Source: Lutraria lutraria
Taxonomy: Eukaryota; Mollusca; Bivalvia; Venerida; Mactridae
Direction: 5' to 3'
Assembly: GCA_964023205.1 (NCBI GenBank)
Contig: OZ026838.1
Location: forward strand, 27,927,843 to 27,991,842
DNA: 64,000 bases
Below are positions 12,113 through 22,600 of this stretch, in pieces. Under the pieces are notes generated by a model. It was not told the DNA's origin. It did no database searches and was given only the letters and a program-made list of their open reading frames with translations. How positions within the stretch are numbered: position 1 is the first letter of the stretch; each line of letters opens with the position of its first letter. The position numbers and the translations under genes are program-made.

Positions 12113-15100
12113 GTAGACGTGTTTTCGGTTTACAAACCACCATCTTTTAATTAATATTCCCCATTCTTTATGTTAGTGGTAATGCTAATAATGAAATAAC
12201 ATGAGTTATTATACTATTTATAGAGTTTCTTAACTCATTGCACGGAAAATGTTTTGTAGCACAGCGGATGTTTATGTCCAAAAGTAGTAATTCGGATACT
12301 GCTACTTTCGGATATGAGTTATTTCACTGTGTTGAAATTTGATTTTGATAAATTCTGTAATCATGGCAAATATGTTAGCCAATATCAATTCTTTATAGTG
12401 TTAAATTACCAGCGGCCCATACGTACATTATATAGTCACTGTTAGTAAAATATTATAAAGTGACCATTTTTATCTTTCAGAAAATTGGTTTACAGTTTAA
12501 GGCTGTGTTAGAAAACCTGACCAATCTAAAACCTGATGGAGAAGATTTCAGATGGTATGTCAGGGTGGGTAATCAATTTAAACTGTTTCAATTGCATGTT
12601 TGATGGATTGTATGTTAGGATAACATCATGATTCATGTTATGGGACACTATAGTATAGATGTATTACATGTATGAATATGATATGTAATTATATTTTATA
12701 ATAAAGTGTCTGTTATGTTATGTTTTAAACACTCTTAGTTTCTATTTTATTCAGTCTTCAAACTGACAAGCAAAAGGCAAAAAAATGTTTTAATTTGCAT
12801 TTCTTGCGGAGCACAATATGGCATGGTATAATTGGATGTGGTACTGAATGTGTTTTGAAAATAGAACAAAAGTGTTGTTTGTTTATTTTTAAATCTTATT
12901 TATACATGTATAATTGATTAATGTCTTTTTCATATTTTCAGTTGAAATGTGCCAACTGTGGTGAAGAAACACAAAAGTATGAATATCTTACATTAACTGT
13001 AAGTTTCTGTCATAAATTATAACAGACAAAATGGAATACATTGTAGTGCAACCTGATCTTGGCAGGATCAAGCAGGCTCTGCACTCCTACCACAGCCCCA
13101 TAACAGCTACAACAGTGTTTTTAATATTTTGATTCTCACTTTGTAATGTGCTGTCATCTTTTACTTCACTCACTTTGAATCTTTGTCTTTTAACCTTGTC
13201 TTGCACTGACCCGCGGCTGCCAGTTATACCCGAAAGGGGAGTATATGGCTGGATCAAAAGATCTATAGATAGAATACTGCAGCAGTGCTATTGTCTGGTC
13301 ATGAATTATCAATTATCAGTCATGTGACAGTCTGAAATAACTTTTCCCCATGTTTTATTTACTTACCAAGTTAGTTTCATTTTGTTAATACATCATTTCA
13401 CGCAACTGCTAGTGTTACTAATATGTCACTCCATTTAACATGTTCTGAAATGTTTTTTATCTATCTTATATCTTTTACTACATGTTCAGTTTTTGTTAGA
13501 ACCTTTGATAGTCTGAAGATATAAATTGATTAAATAAATATCTTTCAGGAGAATGTACCTCTAAAGGGAGGCAGAGGACATGCTAGCATGGTGATAAAAT
13601 GCAAGCTCTGTTCAAGAGAAAACTCAATTGGTAAAATAATACTTATTGTTTACAAGGACTTACCATAAAATTCCTAATAAATGCCCCAGGGGCCTAACAT
13701 TTTGTAAAAGGGCGGGGTTAATTAAGGTAAGTTTTTCCTAAATCCAGAAATCAGCAAAAAAGGGTCAAATCAAGCCATGCATTATTTTTGCATGTTTTCA
13801 GCATCAGTATATGGCCTATGTGACCTCTGTTGTGTTTACACGTCTGGCAGAGCTATCCGTGACGTAAACGATCAATACTGTGTACTAACGCGGTTAAATC
13901 AGTGCAGTTTCAGAAACCATTGTTATTGAATTACTGACACGCAATGGAGCATAAGAAATGTACAAATTTACAGTGCTTCATTTAAATTAAAAGAAGTAGG
14001 CGTTGCCGAGCTAGTTGGCAATCACTAGGCAAGCAAATTATTTTACGAGTTTTGGATTAACTGGATTCTGTTTTTTTATTGAAATGAATGGATTAGGATT
14101 AAACCTTGTGTTCAGATTGGTGAGGCATTTACAGTCAAAACTCGTTATATCGAAGTTCGTGGGACTTGCCAAAATACTTCGATATAAACGAACTTCGATA
14201 TAGGAATTTCGATACCCGTGTTTACATTTTAGAGCTAAAGTCAGTGTGTCGTAATTATAACGTAATCGTGTTATTTAGTGTACGGGATTGTAACGGGTTA
14301 TAAGAATACGGCATTTATACTGGTACTTATACGGGTACTTTCGATATATTTATTTTGCTATAATACACATCTCAAATATGCATAAGATAGTTTTAAATGA
14401 GCGTATAGCAGCATTAATAATAATTTGTTTCATCAACGAAAAGTTTGAATCAGTTTTATAATCGTGAGAATGGACACTAACATGTTTATACAGCTGTCAA
14501 TAATTAAATATCGATTTTAAATTGTAAGTCTTTGTTAGCGGAAAAGGTGCGAACATTTCTTTTGTAAGTTGGCGACATAGTTGGTTCGACATAGATGGTC
14601 ACTTAATAGTTGAAAATATTTGGTTCGGACCGAAAATCTACTTCGATATATAAAAATATCGAGAACCGCGAATTCGATATACGTGCGTTTTTTTTAATAT
14701 GTAATAAGAAGGAAAAAAATCGGGACTTTATTTTTACTTCGATATAAGCGGGATTTCGATATAAGCGATTTCGATATAATGAGTTTCGACTGTATGAGGG
14801 CAGGGGTGTTTATTAGGATTTTTACGGTATATACATACATGGATTTGCAACTGCTAAAAATAGCTCAAACGATATCGAGAGACGATCCCACAGTGCTTTG
14901 TTTTATACTTGGCAATGTCGGGTGTTTACAAACTTTAAATATACAAAAAAGCTGTGGCAATTGGGCATGGGAAATTGGTTTGGATGCAACAAATTTCAGA
15001 AAGATATTGAGATACACTTAAAATCCACAACTGTATAAGTATATGCCTTGAAAAAGGCATCAGTCCAGCATTTTAAATTCTAATATGGCGGACATTTAAT

Positions 15101-17992
15101 ATTACCCTTTCTTCCCAGGATTAAACATTCGGAATGTCACGGATATTTTCGCTGTTGTAAACATTTGGATCATCACGGATATTTTTGTATTTTCACTATA
15201 GTAAACAGTAGCATGAAATCCCGTTGGTTCATGTGTCACTACCGTGGGATTTGATAACTTCCAACTGTTAACACGGAAGTTGCGAATCCATGTATGTTTA
15301 CAAGTCCTTGTTGTTTATAAAACCTAAATAGGTCACTCAAATAGCAATACTCAAAGTTTCTGAAAAATATCTTTGTTATCATTTTTGGGGCATTTCCAAA
15401 TTGCTCGACTGATGTAGACATAACAAAGATTCAAAAACTAGGGAAAAATTATTACATAACAGTCTACAGGTCTGTAGTTTGACTCAAGTTATTATATCTG
15501 TCAAGACTTGTTGTTCGCATCCATGTGTTTAATGCTCAGGTTTACGGTAAGTATGACTAAGGTCATTTTATCTCAACTCTGATGTATTTGTAATAATATT
15601 TAATGTTCGGATTTATATTTTGACCAGTGGCATCGCAGTATTGTTTGAATTTGTCCACCGGTTTAATTCATTAAACCATATGGTTAATAAATTACAACAA
15701 TAAAGGAGTGTAGTGGAACACACAACAAAGACAATGGCTGTTTTTACCAATTTATTGCTTCCAACTAGTTTTGACTAACAATAGTCTTTCATCATATGGT
15801 TTATTGAATAACTGGTTTAACAATCGGATCTTACTCCATTTGTATTAAACCTTGATGCACATGCGTTATTGTCAAAACATAATCTGAACATTAAATCTTG
15901 CATGTGTCGAGCTTGAGCGGTTAAGTTTGGTAAACCAGGGATAACAAATATTAACATACAATGTATACATAATACAGCATCTGCAGATTAATCTCTTTGA
16001 AATATTCGTTTGGGGTGAACTTGTTTCCAAATTCTAGCATACCAGTATTGATGATAGAACATACTCAACCATAAGTTGAATTTCAGGTGAAAATTGTTAT
16101 TATTTTTTTTTTTTTCAGATATCATACCAGACAGCATAAAACCCTACAATGCTGAAGATTCTAACAAATTTAAGACCATTGTTGTATTTGACTGTAGAGG
16201 AGTGGAACCAATTGACTTTTCACCAAGGGTATGATAATATTAACATCCATTGATAAACTTTTATAGTTTAGATAAATATGATTAAAGTCATTTAATGACA
16301 ACTGATTTTAAAGCTAGGTCTTATAATTTTGGTCATTAAAACTAAGCAAAGAAATGTAAATCAGGAAGCCATAATGTTCTAGCTTTTGTTTTGTGCAGAA
16401 GAAGTATTACTTTTTTGTTTAGACTGAATTATGATCCTGAAACTAGTTCCTTAATTATGTTGTTTCATCTTCCCAATGACATTAATTTCATCATTTGTGT
16501 TTATTTTTATGCCTCACTCAGTATTTATATGTGATTGTAAGTATTTGAGGCCGATAAAAAAACAGTACCATATCAGATTATCCTGAAATGTGAGTTGTAG
16601 CAAAATCAAGACTAAATCATTATAAGGTGATGTCAGTTAATAAATTTAAAGTTATTTCAGCTTCCATATTTCCATTTTAATTCAAACCTGTGATGAATGG
16701 CCTCTATTGGAAGAAAAAAATACTTTATGTATTATTGGCCTTTATTCAGTGTTTTTAGTCTGTTGTATAAAGATTTGTCTTTAAGCATGGATGATTGTCA
16801 TTTGGTGGTACATATTCATGGACGGCTAAAAATTTAGATTTGATAGTCCAGTGCCACCTCCCCAAAGCAACACCTTTTGGGAGTAGCATTGAGAGGGTGT
16901 TGCTCTAGAGAGATTAAATTAATAGTTAAATCATGCTGTGGAAAAAATATTCTGTTGTTGAAGGAAGGTTGTTGCTCAAGAGAGGGCTGCTCTGGAGATG
17001 TTGTACTGTGTATAATTCATGTTAATGAGAATAGAGATACGATGAACACGTTAATTGTTTGATACAATTATCTACAGATTGGTTTTACTGCTGAAGGAGA
17101 GGAGACTGGTTTAAAATTTCCTGAAGTTTCATTGGTTGAAGAAGTAAGTATATCATTGATATTTTACTGTAGGAAATAAATTTCATTTCAATTGAGACTT
17201 GCTCTATTAGACTAAGTATTATGTATTCTTATTGACTGATTATTAAAAGCTAGTTTGGATGTTAATGTCAAAGGTAGCCAGTGGTTAGTGTGCTGGACTT
17301 GTAACCCTGCAGTCTGGGTTTGATTCCTGGTCGCGGCCAGTTATACCCTCCATGAAAATTAGACAGAAATGTCCATTTTCCTTCAAATATGGAGAAGTTG
17401 TGGAATGGTAAGTTAGTACTGGTTTGAGTACTGTCCAGGAAAACCTGTTAGGTGAATCGGCCACTATGTATAACTGAAATATTGTTGAAAGACGGCTATA
17501 AATCCAAATAAACAATTAACTATCTGTGTGACTAATCTTATGCAGTTCTTTAATGTGTATTCTTTCATGTCTAAATCATTCCTTGCATAGAGAAGTCATT
17601 AAAACCTAGCCAAGGACAGTAAGGACTGGTTAGGCCTAAAAACAAATTATTCATTAGTGGTTACCTGACCTACCCTATTTTTTTACCCTAGACTTTTTCT
17701 CAGGTCCGAGAAACAGTACACCAATTTTCTCACATGTAGTCGAAAAAAAAACATTTCCCAGTTAGCATTGATTATACAAACTGACTGATAAACAAACAAT
17801 TTATATGACTAAAATACCCGGTACTGTTAAGATAGTTTAAACTAAGCACTTTCAAAGTAGTAAAACTGATGGATTGTTTACTATTGCATTGTATTTATAA
17901 TTATTTTCCAGGACTGGTGTGATTATGATGAAAAGAAGGGAGAATCTGTGGGTGTGTCTGAAATTGAGCATAAATTTGTTACCGTGAAGTAA
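12113..17992 (+). CDS. CZIB: CXXC motif-containing zinc-binding protein (CZIB, UPF0587/C1orf123)
   Basis: Seven exons: 12113-12118, 12481-12564, 12942-12998, 13549-13630, 16119-16228, 17078-17143 and 17912-17992. All junctions are GT/AG and phase-consistent, giving 161 residues against 160 in the human protein. The first exon codes only Met-Val before a GTAAGT donor. Two zinc-binding CXXC pairs are visible, CANC at 33-36 and CKLC at 67-70. Family signatures include GEDFRWY (23-29), [11 protein letters not shown] (54-64), KPYNAED and the C-terminal [14 protein letters not shown]. The protein belongs to the UPF0587 family, a small soluble beta-rich zinc protein conserved in eukaryotes whose molecular role is poorly defined. 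Intron 4 (13631-16118) is swollen by nested transposable elements. I am confident in identity and model. Confidence 0.95.
13661..14829. mobile_element. DNA element with inverted ends, host of a nested MITE
   Basis: The left end, TACCATAAAATTCCTAATAA followed by ATGCCCCAGGGG, is mirrored at the right by CAGGGGTGTTTATTAGGATT then TTTACGGTA (14801-14829). The element lies in CZIB intron 4 and contains the complete TA-flanked MITE 14132-14792 close to its right end, so it inserted first. The interior also carries CCAGGGGCCTAAC and is non-coding. Confidence 0.55.
14132..14792. mobile_element. TA-flanked MITE with TTCGATATAA sub-repeats, copy 2
   Basis: The element starts CAGTCAAAACTCGTTATATC and ends TTCGATATAATGAGTTTCGA then CTG, with TA directly outside both ends. 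Several TTCGATATAA units are arrayed inside both termini, pointing inward. The structure matches copy 1 at 5175-6124 (Tc1/mariner or pogo-like termini). It is nested within 13661-14829. Confidence 0.82.
14836..15294. mobile_element. Foldback MITE (TACATGGATTTGCAAC termini), copy 2
   Basis: About 459 bp ending GTTGCGAATCCATGTA. It is similar throughout to 3841-4313, including TAGCTCAAACGATATC near the left end and ACCGTGGGATTTGATAAC near the right. It directly abuts the right end of the element 13661-14829 in CZIB intron 4. Confidence 0.75.
16849..17008. mobile_element. Short MITE (CTCCAAAGCAACACC family), copy 1
   Basis: About 160 bp in CZIB intron 5. The left end reads CCCCAAAGCAACACC, and the right end reads CTCTGGAGATGTTGTACTG, giving inverted TACAACCTCTCC-like termini. 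Relatives are at 19920-20095 and 43364-43547, which share a GCTGTTGTTGAA-type core. Confidence 0.7.
17272..17515 (+). mobile_element. tRNA-derived SINE, family C
   Basis: A tRNA-like head (AGCCAGTGGTTAGTGTGCTG, B box GGTTTGATTCCTGG) is followed by a body with GCCAGTTATACCCTCC and a tail ending CTATAAATCCAAATAAACAA. It is in CZIB intron 6. The minus-strand open frame over it is a by-product. Confidence 0.7.
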
Positions 17993-18178
17993 CTATGTCT
18001 TCAAAAGACATTCATTATTTCCTTTACTCGTAATTTTGACAAGACATTTTCTAGAAAGTGCTTTTACCCCTTCATCTGTAGGTGAACATTTTAAACCTTG
18101 CTTTGTAATACATACTGAACTATATCTATAGTTGTTTGTTATATCTATAACCCATAATACCACTGTAATAATGTTTTG

Positions 18179-18184
18179 ATTAAA
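18179..18184 (+). terminator. Probable CZIB polyadenylation signal (ATTAAA)
   Basis: ATTAAA lies 187 bases after the CZIB stop and just before a bivalve-type interspersed repeat. It is the commonest variant of AATAAA. No cleavage evidence is available. Confidence 0.4.
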
Positions 18185-18208
18185 TAGATGCTCTCTTAAA
18201 AAACTTTT

Positions 18209-18440
18209 TATGCCCCCGTATCAAAAGATCGGGGGCATATTGTTTTTGGTCTTTTTGTGTGTTTGTACCAAACTTGAACCATACCTATAAAATTACAACG
18301 CTTGCACCTACATTCATCAAACTTCATATGTAGGTTCCTCATGACAACCTCTACAGGACCTGTGCATTTTCATACCAGTAGGTCAAAGGTCAAGGTCATC
18401 CGGAGGGAGCATTGTGTTTCAAAAACACATCTTGTTGATT
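18209..18440 (+). mobile_element. Interspersed repeat with GGGGGCATA hairpin head
   Basis: TATGCCCCCG and CGGGGGCATA form an 11-bp-class hairpin with loop TATCAAAAGAT. The hairpin is followed by a body including AGGTCAAAGGTCAAGGTCAT and AAACACATCTTGTT. This layout is familiar from abundant bivalve repeats. It is non-coding and lies between CZIB and the lipase gene. Confidence 0.6.
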
Positions 18441-19561
18441 TTATAAACATATTTAGATTGTGGTCCTAATGAACTAAAATGCTGTAAAGTTTATATCAAA
18501 CTTGTAAAGTACAATGTAATTGATATATCAAATCAGTTGTACTTGTCAAGTGAATCTTTATTGCAAGTGTTTGTACCCAGAGCATGCCTTGTGTCTGTTC
18601 TTATGTAATGTGCTGCTCAACTTGTATAATCTGTCGCCTAGATTTTTAAATATTTTACAAATGTATGACAATATTTAAGACGATCGGTTATTTTATTTGA
18701 TAACTTATGGTTAAGATGTAAAGTGCCCTTATGTTTTACAAGATGTGGAGTTTATGATAGAATTAAATGACATTTTATGGTTCATCTGCACAGTACATCT
18801 TATAAAGTAATTGATAGTCCTGATCATAAAAAATTCAGAGTAGACCATGTTGACAGATTATAAAAGTTGAGTGGTGTAATTTTATATCTTACGGTTACAA
18901 ATTCTTGTAAAACTTGATTATTGGTTGCTTTACATGTTACAGCAATTATGTTTTGCTAAGAAATCCTAGATAATACTAGTATAAATAGGATGATAATTGT
19001 GTCTGATTAATGTTTATTCAACAAGTATTAGTTAAAGTCTTCGTCACTTGACTTTCCATTTCTGTATTGAAACCACAAAACTTTTTTCTGAAAATATATG
19101 AAAATTAAGCTAAATATAAACAACTTATACAATAACAAATTTGGTACTTCATGAACTAATGGTACTGTTAGGCTGCGGTGTTGCAAAGTATAACAACAAA
19201 ATTTGAATACAAGGGGCCTCGGTGATTAAATGATAATCGCACATCTCTAGCCTCTCACCTCTGTGAGTTTGAATCCCATCTGGAACAAAAAAACTCAGGA
19301 AGTTGTCCAGCTAGCTTAGGGAAGATCATCAGTTTTACCCGGATGTATGCCAGGGACTTCTTTCCTCATTCAAGCTGGAAAGTCGCCAAAATGACCTTGG
19401 CTGTTGATGCGACGTTAAACGCTAGTGGAAAAACCGAGTTCTTCCCATATTTCCTTACTTTGAAAACACAAAAGTTGTTAGATTATCATATTATTAAGTT
19501 ATATTCATTTTACTTAGTCATTTATTATTACATGTACCTTTTATAAGAGGCCAGGATATCA
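18441..19561. other. Intergenic region between CZIB and lipase 3' ends
   Basis: This AT-rich sequence lies between two convergent genes. Apart from the SINE-like element at 19205-19432, no exon, RNA gene or regulatory motif was recognised. Confidence 0.5.
19205..19432 (+). mobile_element. tRNA-derived SINE, family B relative
   Basis: The head GGGGCCTCGGTGATTAAATG and B box GAGTTTGAATCCC are followed by a body parallel to 1731-1962: AGGAAGTTGTCCAGC, then GGAAAGTCGCCAAAATGACC, then a GACGTTAAACGC tail. The open frame across it is not a gene. Confidence 0.6.
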
Positions 19562-19567
19562 TTTATT
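19562..19567 (-). terminator. Lipase polyadenylation signal (AATAAA)
   Basis: AATAAA on the minus strand lies about 60 bases beyond the lipase stop codon, a usual spacing for a short 3' UTR. Confidence 0.55.
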
Positions 19568-19627
19568 ATTGAAAAATCAGTGACTTCAGTTATCCGTTAT
19601 ATTAGTTTAGTTGTGTACTATATATTT

Positions 19628-22600
19628 TTACCTTTTATTAGTTTCCCCTTGTACAACATCGATCTGGTCCACATGTATTGTATGATGTGATAGAAGACTC
19701 CAGGTTAATGGATTATACCAATGAGAATTGAAATCCCATCTTATAGTAAGCTTGGTAATATCTCCTACATCATGTGTTGCTGTTACCATGAAACCATACT
19801 TATGTCCAGGTTGTATTTGTAGTGGGCTGTTGTTTGTAAGAAAATAGAGAACAATTTTGCTGATTGTGTTAGATTTAACTTAATATTCAGAGTATATTAT
19901 TTATTATAAAAATGTAATACAGTATAACTTCTCCAAAGCAACACCCTTTGGAAGAAGCAAAATTATGTTGTTGTTGAGAGGCTGTTGCACTATGGAGGTT
20001 AGATTAATAGTTAAATATTACAGGGGGGGGAAGTCATGCTGTTGTTGAAAGGGATTGTAGGTCAAGAGAGGACCGCTCTGGAGAGGTTTAAAGGTACATG
20101 AAGATGGAAATGTCTTCAGTATTCTATCTGAGGCATTGCAAAGTCTGTTTGAAACTGGTTTTCTTAGGATTATACAATAAGCACCATTTGTGGTTGTGTT
20201 CATTCATTTGGAAAAGTAAATTGCGATTAATAAGTTAATTACAAAAGAATCATAACTAATAAAAATCACAATATAAGATATCACAATACGTGTTTAACTG
20301 TTTATCTACATGTGCATAATGAATGTTCAAGGGAGGTAACTATATGTCTACTTAAATAATATTCAAGGGAGGTAATTTACTCTGCATTTAGTTGTTGTTC
20401 ACCAATTTGCCCATTAGTTCCCTGAACATTGACATGTAATGTTCCTTCCTCAGACTTGTCTCCAGGAAGCTGACCAAACTGTATATCTATCTGGTAATGG
20501 TATCCTGGAGAAATTAAAGTAAAACTAAATATCTATGAAGTTTACAGACTTCAAGATAACTTCTTGTACTGATAGATTCTGTTGAATGAAGGCATTGCTC
20601 AGGTACATAGGAATTCTAATATACACGGCGGTGTGGGGGGAGGGGCTATTTTTAGAATTTGTATGACAACGGAGGGACGGGGGCATTTACAAATAAAGCC
20701 AAGATTATTGGTGAGGGCTAGGCAAAGCTCCCACCCCAGTTGCACACCGGTTCGTACAGCCCTGTTGCTACAGTCAGTGTGCATCCCAAATGTTGTTTTG
20801 TTTGTTGATCAATGATCATGTGAAGTATTTCATAACAAATTTCATAAGCTACTATGTTAGAATAATACAAGGATTTTATAAGATAGTAACATACTGCAGT
20901 ATGGAGCTGTTTTTCCTGTATCCAAGTAATATTTTACGTGTGTTTTGCCTGCTGGAGGTTTAGCCTTGTCGGCATGGAAACCCATGCTACCACAATTATT
21001 ACCACTACATGGTAGACACATACCACGCTGAAAATATTATATCATGATTGAAGTTACGGTGACTCAGAGCATACTCAATAGACGTCAAAGATGAGTGTCA
21101 AAAATGACCCCAGCTGATAAGTAATCGTTGAATTCCAATATTGAAATGAATGCAATAGAAATACAAAAATGCATCACAGTACATGTACTGAAAAAAATGA
21201 AAAAAAAATACTTTCAAGTACAGTTAAACTCCGAATAAAGGCCACCCTGTGAATAAAGGTAATTCAATTGACAACCTTTATTCATCATTTAAAGCAAAAT
21301 AACCTCTGAGAAAGGCAACATGTCAATAAAGGCCACGATTTGTCTTTCCCAAGGTTTTAGGATGACCTTTATTCACAGGTTTGACTGCATCCCCATTGTC
21401 TGTTTTAGTTTACGGAATTATGCCACTCATAAATGCCAATAAAAGTATTCAATGAATTATGGAGATGGTAGTAAGCAAAAATGAAATTACAATAAAAAGC
21501 TGATGATGTTTACCTCAAAGTCAGCGTAACTTTGGCAAGTATAGGCTTTAAATGGACAAGGGCTGTTAATTGATTCTGTGAAGTAATCATGAGCTCGTAG
21601 ATGACTGCATGCAACTATCTGCTTACCACCTGGTAAAATAACAAGAATTATTATTCTTTTTTATGTAAAAATAAAATCTCCATCCATACAATATATACTG
21701 TAATAAATGGAACTTTTTTTTTGCTCACTGATACATCTAACATGGAGCATGTCACTAAAATGGACATGAGCACATTTGTATCTGCCTACAAATAAGTACA
21801 TTGCGTAGTTCCATGTACGTATCTATCTCACTTGTAATTATGCATCTTGTGTGAACAGTAATTGTTTCAACAATACCTACCACCATTGTACTATTTTGAC
21901 ATTGGAACATTATTATCATTTTTCAATTAACTGTGAGAGACAACATTTTAAGAACTATTCAGTGCATGCATATACATGTATGCATATTCTTATCTATCTG
22001 ATGACTGTCATAATTTTATCGTCGTTGTGCCCGAACTATCCTAATTCTATTGACTTCAAGTTGATTTTGAATTCAGTTCTGGTAGACAACAAAAAGGGGC
22101 TCACATTACTAGTACTTAACTTACCCTCGTATATATCTCCAGTAACTAACAATTTAGTGACTGGGTTGGCATCACATCCAGGTTGATTTAATCCTTCATT
22201 AGGATAATAATCTACATGTCCACATGGTTGTACCATACCGTAACCTGAAATATATATGGTTTGTCATACGCTCGTTGTATCCAGATACTCAAGTTCAAAA
22301 CAACGTACCCCCGTATGATCGGTGTTCGTGATTTCACCATATAGGTAAACATGTACTAAAACACACAGCCATGTGCTATTTATTTTGACCCATGCGTATC
22401 TTGGCAGATATGTGCTCTGGATACTACATTGGTGAAAAAAAACGAAAAAAAAACCGCTACACCAACGCATTTTGATAGGTGAACAATGCACCATATTCTG
22501 ATAAGGAGAACCAATGGTCATGCGCAACATGGTACAGTACACTTAACCTCATTAGATCGTTCCTATTCAATAAGTATTGTTGAGTTTTTAAATAATCTTT

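Noticed and set aside
22264..22542. 92-residue minus-strand frame within the lipase locus
   Set aside because: It falls in the intron between lipase exons 5 and 6 and does not join any exon in phase.
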